The notes: generated from the letters alone by a model not told the origin. A stretch of DNA of 40,278 nt from Flavobacterium sp. (GCF_021151785.1 NZ_JAGKWP010000007.1:1-40278), one strand, 5' to 3'; positions 1-9,606 are shown, counted from the first letter of the stretch. Made by a program: numbers and translations.

Positions 1-2
1 CA

Positions 3-2321
3 ACTAAGACAAATAAAAATGGTTTTTATATTTTAGAAATTGAATCAAATAAAGAGGTTGTGATTACGTTTTCACACCTTAATTTTAAAAAATCTACATA
101 TAAGGTTAATTTGAAAACTAATGAAGATTTTGAGTTAAATCCTAAGTTAAGCATAAAGGAAGATATAATTGAAGAAGTAGTAATAAACGCTAAAAATAGA
201 AAAGATTTTGATGGTAAAACTATGATCTCGCCTGTTGTTATTAGAAGAATTCCTGGCGCAAATGCAGGTGTTGAAAATATTATAAAAACATTACCAGGTG
301 TTTATTCTAATAATGAGTTAAGTACTTCTTATGCGGTTCGTGGTGGAAATTATGATGAAAATTTAGTTTATGTTAATGAGATTGAGGTATATAGACCATT
401 TCTTATTCGTTCAGGTCAACAAGAAGGGTTAAGTTTCACAAACACTGATTTAGTTGAAAATATTGATTTTTATGCTGGGGGGTTCCAAGCTAAGTATGGA
501 GATAAATTAGCCTCTGTTTTAGATATATCTTACAGAAAACCAGTTTCATTTCATGCCGGATTAGAAGCTAGTTTACTTGGAGGAAGTTTTTTTGCAGAAG
601 GAGTTTCAAAAAATCAAAAATGGTCAAATATTACAGGTGTTCGTTATAGAAATAATAGTTTATTAGTTAAGAGCCAAGAAACCCAAACCAATTACAGACC
701 ATCTTTCTTAGACATTCAATCGCTATTTTCATTTACTCCAAATACAAAATGGAATTTTAGTTTCTTAGGGAATATTGCTCAAAATAATTACAATTATGAG
801 CCTACCACGCGTCAAACTAATTTTGGAACAGTAAATGAACCAATAGCTCTTTTGATTGATTATGAGGGGCAAGAAAAAGACAAATACCGCACTTATTTTG
901 GAGCTTTGAAAGCCGTTTTTGAACCTAATTCATCTACAAAATATAAATGGATTTCTTCAATATATCATACAGTTGAACAAGAATATTATGATATCTTGGC
1001 TCAATATCGTTTAGGGGAAGTAGATGCAAATATTGGTTCTGAAACCTTTGGCGATGTAGTATACTCAAGAGGAATTGGATCTCAATTGAATCACGCTAGA
1101 AATAATTTAGATGCTCTCATTGTTACTAACGAGTTTAAAGGTCAGTATAAATTAAATAAAAAAAATCAAATTGAGTGGAGTATTAAGCATAATATTGAAG
1201 ATATCCGCGATCGTTTAGTAGAGTGGGAAGTAATTGATTCTGCGGGTTTTTCATTACCAAATCCAATATTGGATTATATTAATGATCAACCATATAATCC
1301 TTATACGGGACCTTTAGCACCATATCAAAATGTAAGAGCAAAAAATCATACTACCATTAATCGTTTTATGGCTTTTGCCAATTGGAATAATGAAGGTAAA
1401 ATAGGTGAACATAAATATTATATAAATGCTGGTGTTCGTGGACAAAGTTGGTTTGTAACCAATAATGGTATTAGTGGTGACAATCATATGACTTTTTCTC
1501 CTAGAGCACAATTTATTTTAAGACCTAATTGGAAACGAGACATGCTTTTCCGATTTTCAACAGGTTTCTATAATCAACCTCCATTTTATAGAGAATTGCG
1601 AGGATATGATGGTTCGGTAAATGAAAATGTGAAGGATCAAAAGTCTATTCATTTTGTTTTAGGTCATGATTATAGTTTTAAAATGTGGAGTAGACCTTTT
1701 AAATTAGTTTCAGAAGCTTATTACAAGCATTTGTGGGATGTTAACACCTATACTATTGATAATGTCAGAATAAGATATAGAGCTAATAATGAAGCTACAG
1801 CTTATGTGTATGGAGTAGATGCTCGATTGAATGGGGAATTTGTTCCAGGTGTTGAGTCTTGGTTCACTTTCGGGTATTTGAAAACTGAGGAAAATCAAAA
1901 TAATAAAGGCTATATTGCTAGACCTACAGATCAACGATTAAAATTTGCTATTTTATTTCAGGATTACATGCCTAATATTCCTAATTTGAAAATGTATTTG
2001 AATTTAGTCTACAATACAGGTTTACCAGGTGGCTCACCGGCTTATTCAGATCCTTATGTGTATCAAATGCGTTTGAATGATTATAGAAGAGCTGATGCTG
2101 GATTTTCTTATGTTTTTAAAGATTCGAAGTTAGGCTTAAATAAGAGATGGTTAAATAATTTCTCTGAATTATCTCTTGGATTTGAAATTTATAATATGTT
2201 TAATAATCAAAATGCTATAACGAATACTTGGGTTAGAGATGTTTATACTAAATCACAGTATGGAGTTCCTAATTACATGACTACACGAACATTTAATTTA
2301 AAATTAACAGCTCGCTTATAA
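3..2321 (+). CDS. TonB-dependent outer-membrane receptor (5' truncated by window edge)
   Basis: The frame is open from the first complete codon at base 3, so the GTG at 60 is internal and the true start lies outside the window. The first 55 or so residues look like the end of a carboxypeptidase-regulatory-like beta-sandwich. They are followed by a TonB-box-like EEVVI (about 172-186) and a plug domain (about 225-560) with the characteristic IPGANAGVENIIKTLPGV and YAVRGGNYDENLVYVNE stretches. The rest is a beta-barrel rich in alternating aromatic strands, ending in FNLKLTARL. Such receptors import a ligand across the outer membrane using TonB/ExbBD energy; the substrate cannot be told from sequence. 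No SusD-like gene follows, so it is not an obvious SusCD pair. The next gene is a lipoprotein with its own promoter motif. Confidence 0.93.
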   Translation, partial: TKTNKNGFYILEIESNKEVVITFSHLNFKKSTYKVNLKTNEDFELNPKLSIKEDIIEEVVINAKNRKDFDGKTMISPVVIRRIPGANAGVENIIKTLPGVYSNNELSTSYAVRGGNYDENLVYVNEIEVYRPFLIRSGQQEGLSFTNTDLVENIDFYAGGFQAKYGDKLASVLDISYRKPVSFHAGLEASLLGGSFFAEGVSKNQKWSNITGVRYRNNSLLVKSQETQTNYRPSFLDIQSLFSFTPNTKWNFSFLGNIAQNNYNYEPTTRQTNFGTVNEPIALLIDYEGQEKDKYRTYFGALKAVFEPNSSTKYKWISSIYHTVEQEYYDILAQYRLGEVDANIGSETFGDVVYSRGIGSQLNHARNNLDALIVTNEFKGQYKLNKKNQIEWSIKHNIEDIRDRLVEWEVIDSAGFSLPNPILDYINDQPYNPYTGPLAPYQNVRAKNHTTINRFMAFANWNNEGKIGEHKYYINAGVRGQSWFVTNNGISGDNHMTFSPRAQFILRPNWKRDMLFRFSTGFYNQPPFYRELRGYDGSVNENVKDQKSIHFVLGHDYSFKMWSRPFKLVSEAYYKHLWDVNTYTIDNVRIRYRANNEATAYVYGVDARLNGEFVPGVESWFTFGYLKTEENQNNKGYIARPTDQRLKFAILFQDYMPNIPNLKMYLNLVYNTGLPGGSPAYSDPYVYQMRLNDYRRADAGFSYVFKDSKLGLNKRWLNNFSELSLGFEIYNMFNNQNAITNTWVRDVYTKSQYGVPNYMTTRTFNLKLTARL

Positions 2322-2363
2322 TATTAGGACTTTTAAAATTAAATAATTTTGAATAAACTTTCT

Positions 2364-2371
2364 TATATTTG
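2364..2371 (+). promoter_or_regulatory. Bacteroidota -7 promoter element (TATATTTG)
   Basis: TATATTTG matches the TAnnTTTG consensus and lies 21 nt before the lipoprotein ATG at 2393. No TTG is present 17-23 nt upstream, so only the -7 half is convincing. Confidence 0.5.
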
Positions 2372-2392
2372 AGAGACATAAATTCTATTTTT

Positions 2393-3088
2393 ATGAAATA
2401 TTTATATAGCATCCTTTCAATTGCTTTTTTCTTTGTCTCTTGTAAAAAAGAAGAAGTTGTAAAACCTAAAGTTAAATATGATACTAGCACTAGAAAAGAA
2501 GTGTTTAGAGATACCTCTAAATTAGGAATTGTTGACTTGCCAATACATTTTGAAGGTGCTTCTGTTCTTGTTTTTCCTGTAGGAGATTTGACAGTTGGTG
2601 ATGTGAATAAGGGAAACTATGAATCAAGTAAAACTGCTTATGATAACTCAGCTAACTTCAATATTTCTAATTCAATGGAAAATGAAATTACAGGTTTCTT
2701 TAGAAATGTAAAGTTTCAAGTTATTGGTCAAGATTCGCTTCGTTCGTTAACAGAACAAGTTATTTTGATTGAAAATATGTCTTATTTAAAGTCAAAAAAA
2801 ACATTTGTTTATACCTTATCTGATAATGATACTAATCAAGATAATAGCATAGATAATAATGATTTAAATGTTCTATATTTAAGTGATGAACAAGGTTCCA
2901 ACTTTATTAAAATATCGCCAGATTTACAAGAAATAATTGATTGGGAATATATAGAAGCTTCTGGTAAGCTATTTTTTAGAACATTAGATGACGCAAATAA
3001 AAATGGACAATTTGATAAAAATGATAACGTCCACTATTTTTATTATGATTTTAAACAAGGTAAATCAATTGAGTTTAAACCTTTGTAA
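2393..3088 (+). CDS. Lipoprotein of unknown function with two Ca-binding-like loops
   Basis: The reading frame extends upstream to a TTG at 2369, but that codon lies inside the -7 promoter motif. The ATG at 2393 gives a clean SPII signal: MKYLYSILSIAFFFVSC, with the lipobox Cys at residue 17 followed by KKEE. The mature protein (about 215 aa) shows two acidic loops that resemble EF-hand or dockerin calcium sites: DNDTNQDNSID (bases about 2821-2853) and DDANKNGQFDKND (about 2989-3027). I do not recognise the family. It is probably anchored in the outer membrane. It follows the receptor by 71 bp and ends 9 bp before the converging DUF2971 gene, with no terminator hairpin between them. Confidence 0.85.
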   Translation: MKYLYSILSIAFFFVSCKKEEVVKPKVKYDTSTRKEVFRDTSKLGIVDLPIHFEGASVLVFPVGDLTVGDVNKGNYESSKTAYDNSANFNISNSMENEITGFFRNVKFQVIGQDSLRSLTEQVILIENMSYLKSKKTFVYTLSDNDTNQDNSIDNNDLNVLYLSDEQGSNFIKISPDLQEIIDWEYIEASGKLFFRTLDDANKNGQFDKNDNVHYFYYDFKQGKSIEFKPL

Positions 3089-3097
3089 GGTTTATTA

Positions 3098-3799
3098 CTA
3101 AATTAGGATATCACTTTCTAAATCGGATTTTTCAATTTCAAAATCATAGCCTAATTTTCGTACGAGTTCAATGACTAATTTTTTATACCAATTTTCACTT
3201 TTTGGATGAATATATATTTTCTCAATAAGTTGGTTAATGTCTATTTGAATTTTTAAACCATTATCAATTTCTAAACCTAATGCTGAAACATCTGAGATAA
3301 CACGAATTTCTCTTTCATATTGAAAACTTTTTCTTTTGAAAAGAAACGGGAAAAATAAATCGTCAAAAGGAATGTATTCTTTTTTGTAATCGATATAGTT
3401 TACTTCACCTATGTATTGTTTGTAATTAGATTCTACCTCTAAGGCATTCTGTAGACGTTTAATTGTTGATTGAATAGCTAATCCTTCACTATTCTGCGTG
3501 AAAATTTGCCACATAGCAAACGATTCATATTCATTAATGTGCCAACTGCTAACTACCACTTTTTCTCTTTGTGATTTGTAATATTTTAAAAAAGCAGGAT
3601 TGTGTTCTGACAGTTTTTTAATTTCTTCATAAGTAGGTTCGCTAAAAGTACCTTCATATTGGTCTTCAAATTTATCAGAACGTGACATGAAAAGTTGACG
3701 TGATAGAAGTAAATCTAAAAATTTTGATAAATCCAAATACTTCCAAACAATCGTATTAGGATCATTTGGAAGTTGAATATTTGGATGTGATGTATACAT
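3098..3799 (-). CDS. DUF2971 domain-containing protein
   Basis: 233 aa, no signal peptide or membrane segment, so probably cytoplasmic. The N-terminal half carries the pattern I associate with DUF2971: VWKYLDLSKFLDLLLSRQL, then SRSDKFEDQYEGTF, then SSWHINEYESFAMW. A later FKRKSFQYEREIRVI segment also fits. The molecular function of DUF2971 is not established; members are scattered across bacteria, sometimes in variable or defence-related neighbourhoods. Here it is the last gene of a tight minus-strand run: its ATG is only 3 nt after the ABC exporter stop codon, which suggests co-transcription. It may be a later insertion at the operon end, since its link to glycan or lipid export is not obvious. 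Confidence 0.85.
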   Translation of the reverse strand: MYTSHPNIQLPNDPNTIVWKYLDLSKFLDLLLSRQLFMSRSDKFEDQYEGTFSEPTYEEIKKLSEHNPAFLKYYKSQREKVVVSSWHINEYESFAMWQIFTQNSEGLAIQSTIKRLQNALEVESNYKQYIGEVNYIDYKKEYIPFDDLFFPFLFKRKSFQYEREIRVISDVSALGLEIDNGLKIQIDINQLIEKIYIHPKSENWYKKLVIELVRKLGYDFEIEKSDLESDILI

Positions 3800-3802
3800 T
3801 TT

Positions 3803-5635
3803 TTAGTTTTCTAATGATTGTAAGGCAACTAATTTGGCATAGGTATTATTTAAAGCCAATAATTCTTGATGGGTTCCTTGTTCCACAATTTCGCCTTTTT
3901 GCATTACAACAATTAAATCTGCTTTTTGAATAGTTGAAAGGCGATGTGCTATTACTATAGATGTTCTATTTTGCATTAGGTGTTCTAAGGCATCTTGAAC
4001 TAATTTTTCACTTTCAGTATCTAAGGCCGAAGTGGCTTCATCCAAAATCATAATTGGAGGATTTTTTAGTACAGCTCTCGCAATTGATAGTCTTTGTTTT
4101 TGTCCACCAGATAATTTACCTCCAGCATCTCCAATATTTGTCTCAATTCCTTTATGTAAGTCTTTAACAAATTCATAAGCATTGGCAACTTTCAAAGCAT
4201 GAATGATTTCATCGTCAGTAGCATCAGGTTTACCAATTAATAGATTGTTTTTAATAGTATCATTAAATAAAATGGAGTCTTGTGTAACTAAACCAATTTT
4301 TTCTCTTAAACTTGACATTTTCCAATTCTTGATATCTATGTGGTCAATCGAAATTGTTCCTTCATTTACATCATAAAATCGAGTCAATAGATTAGCAATT
4401 GTACTTTTCCCTGAGCCTGACTGTCCTACAAGTGCTATAGTTTTTCCTTTTGGAATAGTCAAATTAAAGTTTTTAAGGACATATTCTTGTTGGTATCCAA
4501 AGGATATATTTTTTAATTCAATTATTTCATCAAAAGTTGCTTTTTCAATTGCCGTAGTTTTGTCTGCAATAGTTATGTCTTGTTCTAAAATTTCAAAAAC
4601 TCGCTCAGCTGCAGCTGTTCCTCCTTTTACAGAATAGGAAGCCTTAGAGATTGATTTTGCAGGAGTTAAAATGTTATAGGCTAATCCCATAAAAGAGATA
4701 AATAAAGGGCCATCTAATGTTTTATCAATCAAAACCAATTGACCACCATAAAGTAAAAGTACAGCAATTGTAATGATTCCTAAAAATTCGCTCATTGGTG
4801 AAGCTAAATTATTTTTCTTACCAATTTTATTTGATAAAAGCAATAATTTTTCTACAGATTTTTTAAATTTACTTTCAAAAATTCCCTCTGCATTATAGCT
4901 TTTTACTACTTTCATGCCTGTTAAAGATTCCTCTACTAAGGAAATTAGATAACCACTTTCATTTTGTGCATTTAGTGATTGTTCTTTCAGCCTTTTTCCA
5001 ATTCTAGAAATGATGAGCCCTGAAATTGGAATAAAAATAAATACAAAAAGTGTTAGCTCCCAACTTAAAAAGAACATCATGGCTATTGAAAATAATATAG
5101 TAAGGGGTTCTTTTACAACTAATTCTAAAATAATAAAGAATGAGTTTTGCATGTCACCTATATCGCCCAACATTCTAGACATAACATCTCCTTTTCTTTT
5201 TTCAGAGTAGAAAGAAATGGGAAGTTGAATAATCTTATTAAACATGACTTTTCTTAAATTAGCCATCACACCATTTCTTAGTTTTAACATATGATATGAA
5301 GCTAGATAACCAGACAAATTTTTTAATAAAAATGTAAATATGACTAAGGCAACAACATAAAGTAGGGCAAATTGAGCATCTCCTTTTTCGGTTAATTGAG
5401 TTACTTTATAATAGAAAGAATTTTCTAAATACTCAAAGAGATCTGAAACACCATTGTAAACGGGCTCTTCGGTAATCCTTTTTGATTTATCAAATAAAAC
5501 CCTCAGCATAGGAATTAAGGTAACAAATGATAATGTCCCAAATAGGGCATATAAAATGTTATAGAATATATTCCAATAAACGTGTGCTTTAAATGGTAAA
5601 ATGTATGGTTTTAATTTTTTTATTATTTTTCTCAT
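3803..5635 (-). CDS. MsbA-like ABC transporter, fused permease and ATPase
   Basis: 610 aa half-transporter with an N-terminal six-helix exporter domain (residues about 15-340) and a C-terminal nucleotide-binding domain. All ATPase motifs are intact: Walker A GQSGSGKST (about 403-411), Q-loop VTQDSILF, signature LSGGQKQR (about 506), Walker B MILDEATSALD (about 527) and H-loop IAHRLS (about 562). It should act as a homodimer in the inner membrane, exporting a lipid or hydrophobic compound. Lipid A core flipping (MsbA) is a reasonable guess because glycan genes surround it, but multidrug export cannot be excluded. It starts 4 nt after the mutase stop and ends 3 nt before the DUF2971 start, so translation is probably coupled. 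Confidence 0.92.
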   Translation of the reverse strand: MRKIIKKLKPYILPFKAHVYWNIFYNILYALFGTLSFVTLIPMLRVLFDKSKRITEEPVYNGVSDLFEYLENSFYYKVTQLTEKGDAQFALLYVVALVIFTFLLKNLSGYLASYHMLKLRNGVMANLRKVMFNKIIQLPISFYSEKRKGDVMSRMLGDIGDMQNSFFIILELVVKEPLTILFSIAMMFFLSWELTLFVFIFIPISGLIISRIGKRLKEQSLNAQNESGYLISLVEESLTGMKVVKSYNAEGIFESKFKKSVEKLLLLSNKIGKKNNLASPMSEFLGIITIAVLLLYGGQLVLIDKTLDGPLFISFMGLAYNILTPAKSISKASYSVKGGTAAAERVFEILEQDITIADKTTAIEKATFDEIIELKNISFGYQQEYVLKNFNLTIPKGKTIALVGQSGSGKSTIANLLTRFYDVNEGTISIDHIDIKNWKMSSLREKIGLVTQDSILFNDTIKNNLLIGKPDATDDEIIHALKVANAYEFVKDLHKGIETNIGDAGGKLSGGQKQRLSIARAVLKNPPIMILDEATSALDTESEKLVQDALEHLMQNRTSIVIAHRLSTIQKADLIVVMQKGEIVEQGTHQELLALNNTYAKLVALQSLEN

Positions 5636-5639
5636 TAAA

Positions 5640-7370
5640 TTAGTTTATTAACTGCATTTCAGAAATAATATCCTGAATTTTTTGATTAAGTTGTTCTTCT
5701 ACTTCTTGATATTTTGCTATGCTTTCAAGAGGTGCATTTACGCTAAAATAAAACTTTATTTTAGGTTCTGTTCCACTTGGTCGTGCACAAATTTTACTTC
5801 CATCTTCTAGATAATAAATTAAAACATTAGATTTAGGTATTGTTATTTCAAATGTTTCATTATTCATTAAATCTTTACCTTTTGATGTTTGATAATCTTC
5901 AATACAAATCACACGTTGACCATTTATAGATTTCATTGGATTTTCTCTAAGGTCTATCATCATTTGTTTGATTTCGTTTGCGCCTTCTATCCCTTTTTTA
6001 GTGATAGATATTAAGTGCTCTTTATAGAAACCATAATCTAAATAAAGATTTTGTAATTCTCTGAATAGAGAACTGCCTGAAGCTTTGGCTTGAGCTGCAA
6101 TCTCACATATCAATAAAGTTGCAGCAACCGCATCTTTATCACGTACTGCATCGCCCACCATAAAGCCGAAACTTTCTTCTCCACCACCAATAAATTTTTG
6201 ATTAGGAAAATCTTTGATAAATTTAGCAATCCATTTGAATCCAGTTAAACCTACCTTACATTCAACCTCATATGCACTTGCTAATTCAAGCATCATTGGT
6301 GTTGAAACAATAGTTGAACCTATGAATTCATTACCACTCAGTTTTTTAGCTCTTTTCCATTGTTCTAACAAATATGCCGTCATGATCACCATGGTTTGAT
6401 TACCATTTAATAAAATCATTTTTCCGTCATTATCACGAACGGCAACTCCTAAACGATCCGAATCAGGGTCAGTACCTACAACGATATCACCTCCAATTTT
6501 TTCTGCTAATTCTAAGGCCATTGTTAAGGCTTCTGGTTCTTCTGGATTAGGCGATTTTACTGTTGGAAAACTACCATCAGGTATTTCTTGTTCTTTTACA
6601 ATATTTAAATCGGTATAACCTGCTTCAGTTAAAACCGCTGGTATTGCTTTGATAGAAGTACCATGTAAAGATGTATATACTATTTTTAAATTTTCTTTGG
6701 CTTCTTTAGGTGTATTAAAACTCGCATTTTCTATTGTAGATTTTACAAAAGCTTCATCTATTTCCGTATCTATATAGTGAATTAGTTCTTCATTAGCACT
6801 AAATTGAATCGCGTTATAATCCAGACTTTCAATTTCTTTGATAATTTCACCATCTTGAGGAGGTACAATCTGACCACCATCTTGCCAATATACTTTGTAA
6901 CCATTGTATTCAGGTGGATTGTGTGAAGCAGTTAAGACAATACCAACGTGACATTTTAAATATTTTAAAGCGAAAGATAACTCAGGTGTAGGTCTTAATT
7001 CTGAAAATAAGTATACATGAATCCCATTTGCAGAAAATACATCCGCAACTACTTTTGCTAGGGTATTACTATTGTGACGGCAATCATAAGCAATAGCTAC
7101 TTTTAGTACTTCTTCAGGAAAACATTTTTTTAAATAATTAGATAACCCTTGTGTATTTTTTCCTAAGGTATATTTGTTGATTCTGTTAGTTCCTACTCCC
7201 ATAATGCCTCGCATTCCGCCTGTTCCAAACTCTAAGTTTTTGTAAAAAGCATCCTCTAACTCTTTAGGAGCGGAAGTTATCATACGCTCAATTTCTTGCT
7301 GTGTTTCTTGGTCAAAAGTGGAAGTCATCCACGCATTAGCTTGATCTAAAATATGCTGTTCAATGTGCAT
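5640..7370 (-). CDS. Phospho-sugar mutase (phosphoglucomutase/phosphomannomutase family)
   Basis: 576 aa alpha-D-phosphohexomutase. It interconverts hexose 1-phosphate and 6-phosphate, feeding nucleotide-sugar synthesis in the cytoplasm. All four domain signatures are visible: phosphoserine loop TASHNPPEYNGYK (about 146), metal loop GTDPDSDRLG (about 298), sugar-specificity loop GGGEESFGF (about 392) and phosphate-binding RPSGTEPK (about 526). The GEESFG form and the length match the PgcA/PGM2-like branch, but glucose versus mannose preference cannot be fixed by eye. It lies between a GT2 glycosyltransferase (25 bp upstream) and an ABC exporter (4 bp downstream), consistent with a role in cell-surface glycan supply. 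Confidence 0.93.
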   Translation of the reverse strand: MHIEQHILDQANAWMTSTFDQETQQEIERMITSAPKELEDAFYKNLEFGTGGMRGIMGVGTNRINKYTLGKNTQGLSNYLKKCFPEEVLKVAIAYDCRHNSNTLAKVVADVFSANGIHVYLFSELRPTPELSFALKYLKCHVGIVLTASHNPPEYNGYKVYWQDGGQIVPPQDGEIIKEIESLDYNAIQFSANEELIHYIDTEIDEAFVKSTIENASFNTPKEAKENLKIVYTSLHGTSIKAIPAVLTEAGYTDLNIVKEQEIPDGSFPTVKSPNPEEPEALTMALELAEKIGGDIVVGTDPDSDRLGVAVRDNDGKMILLNGNQTMVIMTAYLLEQWKRAKKLSGNEFIGSTIVSTPMMLELASAYEVECKVGLTGFKWIAKFIKDFPNQKFIGGGEESFGFMVGDAVRDKDAVAATLLICEIAAQAKASGSSLFRELQNLYLDYGFYKEHLISITKKGIEGANEIKQMMIDLRENPMKSINGQRVICIEDYQTSKGKDLMNNETFEITIPKSNVLIYYLEDGSKICARPSGTEPKIKFYFSVNAPLESIAKYQEVEEQLNQKIQDIISEMQLIN

Positions 7371-7395
7371 TTCTATAGTAAATTCTTAAGTTTAG

Positions 7396-8337
7396 TTATA
7401 TTCTTTCTGAAATTTTGTAACGTTCTTCGTTGCTCTTTGTTCTTAAAATAATTTCTCCTAAGAAACCTGCTAAAAACAATTGCGTGCCAATAATCATTGA
7501 GGTTAAAGCAAGATAAAATTGAGGTCTTTCGGTAATTAAGCGCGCTTTAGTATGTATGAATAATTTATCAATACCTAAATATAAGGCAAGACCAAAACCA
7601 ACAAAGAACATTAAAGTACCCAATAATCCAAAAAAATGCATAGGTCGTTTTCCAAATTTTGATATGAACCAAATGGTGATTAAGTCTAAAAATCCGTTTA
7701 CAAATCGATCCATGCCAAATTTTGAATTGCCATATTTGCGAGCTTGATGAATAACCACTTTTTCGCCAATTTTTGAAAATCCAGCATTCTTAGCTAGTAC
7801 AGGAATGTAGCGATGCATTTCGCCAGAAACTTCAATGTTCTTAATGACGATATTTTTATATGCTTTTAACCCACAATTAAAGTCATTTAATTTTACACCC
7901 GAAATTTTTCTGGCAGCCCAATTAAATAATTTTGATGGTAAATTTTTTGCTACTACAGAGTCATAACGTTTTTTCTTCCAACCTGAAACTAAATCATATC
8001 CTTGATTCATAATCATATCGTATAATTCTGGAATTTCATCTGGACTATCTTGTAGGTCCGCATCCATTGTAATAACAACATCTCCTTGAGCTTGAGCAAA
8101 GCCTGCATGAAGACCTTGGCTTTTTCCATAATTGCGTAAAAACTTAATTCCTTTTATATTAGAATTTGTTTTTGAAAGCTCAGAAATAGTGTTCCAAGAC
8201 TGGTCAGTACTACCGTCATCTACAAATAGTATTTCATAAGAAAAGTTATGACTTTGCATAACTTTCTCAATCCATTTACATAATTCCGGCAACGATTCTT
8301 GTTCGTTTAATAAGGGTATTACGATTGATATATTCAT
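7396..8337 (-). CDS. Family 2 glycosyltransferase, polyprenyl-phosphate hexose synthase type
   Basis: 313 aa. The GT-A catalytic domain begins at residue 1 (ISIVIPLLNEQESL) and has DDGSTD at 40-45 for nucleotide-sugar binding and DADLQD at 92-97 for the metal and acceptor site, followed by SGWKKKR and NCGLKAYK. Two C-terminal membrane helices lie at about 234-256 and 275-295. This is the layout of DPM1/GtrB/ArnC-type enzymes that transfer a sugar from a nucleotide donor to a membrane polyprenyl phosphate. The donor sugar is unknown. The start codon overlaps the DUF4199 stop by 1 nt, so the two proteins are translationally coupled and probably work together at the inner membrane. Confidence 0.93.
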   Translation of the reverse strand: MNISIVIPLLNEQESLPELCKWIEKVMQSHNFSYEILFVDDGSTDQSWNTISELSKTNSNIKGIKFLRNYGKSQGLHAGFAQAQGDVVITMDADLQDSPDEIPELYDMIMNQGYDLVSGWKKKRYDSVVAKNLPSKLFNWAARKISGVKLNDFNCGLKAYKNIVIKNIEVSGEMHRYIPVLAKNAGFSKIGEKVVIHQARKYGNSKFGMDRFVNGFLDLITIWFISKFGKRPMHFFGLLGTLMFFVGFGLALYLGIDKLFIHTKARLITERPQFYLALTSMIIGTQLFLAGFLGEIILRTKSNEERYKISERI

Positions 8338-8876
8338 TATTGATTAAATGGCGAATTGTTCGTTTTTGATTTGAAAATAGCGGCCAAAATTAACCCCCAT
8401 ATGCATGAAAGAGCTAAATTCCATATTGAACCTACAATTAGTTTTCCTGGTGAGAATTGGTCATTATTTTTTAATTCTTTTATTGTTTCTTTAAGAACAT
8501 CAGAAGAGCCTCCAAATGCTTTCATCATTTCAGCTGTTTTTTCAATGATGATTTGTGTAACTTTTTCCTTCAATTCAGGCTCTATTACATTGTATAATAA
8601 AACATTGAATAGAGTAACGATGGCAATGGAATTAATAGTGTAAATAAAATAGGTTGTAAAACCTTCTTTGAAAGTTAACTGACCATTTAATTGTTTTTTG
8701 GTTTGAATAAATAAAAGAATACTGATGATGATACTAATTAGAATGGAAATAATACCAATACCGCTACTAGCAAATAATTTATAGTCTGTTAAGTATACAC
8801 CAAGAATAATTGCAATACCAATTATACCGCTAATAATTCCAAATTTAATCCCGTTTTGTTTGATAATTTCGTTCAT
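8337..8876 (-). CDS. DUF4199 family membrane protein
   Basis: 179 aa with four predicted membrane helices (about 13-31, 37-57, 80-100 and 147-167) and a charged loop between helices 3 and 4 containing EKVTQIIIEKTAEMMKAFGG. This matches DUF4199, a Bacteroidota inner-membrane family of unknown function often found beside GT2 glycosyltransferases. It overlaps the GT2 gene by 1 nt. A structural or accessory role for the polyprenyl-phosphate glycosyltransferase is an inference from the coupling only. It begins 46 bp after the ftsE stop. Confidence 0.88.
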   Translation of the reverse strand: MNEIIKQNGIKFGIISGIIGIAIILGVYLTDYKLFASSGIGIISILISIIISILLFIQTKKQLNGQLTFKEGFTTYFIYTINSIAIVTLFNVLLYNVIEPELKEKVTQIIIEKTAEMMKAFGGSSDVLKETIKELKNNDQFSPGKLIVGSIWNLALSCIWGLILAAIFKSKTNNSPFNQ

Positions 8877-8922
8877 AGTTAATAGTTTAGTTTGTTAATT
8901 AGTAGTAAAAATAACTAAATCG

Positions 8923-9606
8923 TTACACCGTTTTTTGTACCACTTCAAACACTTTTCCTTCTTCAAATTTTAATGTTTTAGAAGGATATTTTAATAGCAA
9001 GGCATAATCATGTGTTGCCATAATTATAGTTTTTCCATTAGCGTTGATTTTTCTTAAAACTTCCATAATTTCTACACTCGTTTGAGGGTCTAAATTTCCT
9101 GTAGGTTCATCTGCTAAAATAAGTTCAGGATCATTCAATAAAGCACGAGCAATTGCAATACGTTGTTGTTCTCCTCCCGAAAGTTGATGTGGCATTTTTG
9201 AAGCATAATTTTGCATATTAACTTTTGTTAATACTTCTTGAATTTGCTCCTCCATTTCTTGATTATCTGTCCATCCTGTTGCTTTCAAAACAAACACTAA
9301 GTTTTCTTTAACAGAACGATCAGGTAGAAGTTTGAAATCTTGAAAAACAACACCAAGTTTTCTTCTTAGATAAGGAATGTCTTTGTCTCTTAAAGTTGTT
9401 AAATCATAATCAACAATAGTTCCCGTACCTTCTGTTAAAGGTAAGTCACCATATAAAATTTTTAAAAAACTACTTTTTCCAGACCCTGTTTTTCCTATAA
9501 AATAAATAAAATCTCCTTTGTAAACATCTAGATTTATATCTGATAAAACTAATTGATGTTCTTGATATATAGAAACGTTTTTTAAAGTTAAAATCGTTTG
9601 ACTCAT
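8923..9606 (-). CDS. ftsE: FtsE-like cell-division ABC ATPase
   Basis: 227 aa from ATG 9606. The frame extends to 9642, but MSQTILTLKN is the natural N terminus for the family and the extension lies in the leader. Walker A GKTGSGKS is at 38-45, the Q-loop region reads RRKLGVVFQDFKLLPDRSVKENL, the signature is LSGGEQQR (about 141) and Walker B is LILADEPTGNLD (about 163). FtsE pairs with the membrane protein FtsX to control peptidoglycan hydrolases at division. No ftsX is in this window; in Bacteroidota the two genes are often apart. The VFQDFKLL segment favours FtsE over a LolD-type lipoprotein exporter ATPase, which is the main alternative. Confidence 0.85.
   Translation of the reverse strand: MSQTILTLKNVSIYQEHQLVLSDINLDVYKGDFIYFIGKTGSGKSSFLKILYGDLPLTEGTGTIVDYDLTTLRDKDIPYLRRKLGVVFQDFKLLPDRSVKENLVFVLKATGWTDNQEMEEQIQEVLTKVNMQNYASKMPHQLSGGEQQRIAIARALLNDPELILADEPTGNLDPQTSVEIMEVLRKINANGKTIIMATHDYALLLKYPSKTLKFEEGKVFEVVQKTV

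Noticed and set aside
60..62. GTG as the start codon of the left-edge TonB receptor
   Set aside because: The frame is open from base 3 and the upstream residues fit a carboxypeptidase-regulatory-like domain, so the gene simply begins outside the window.
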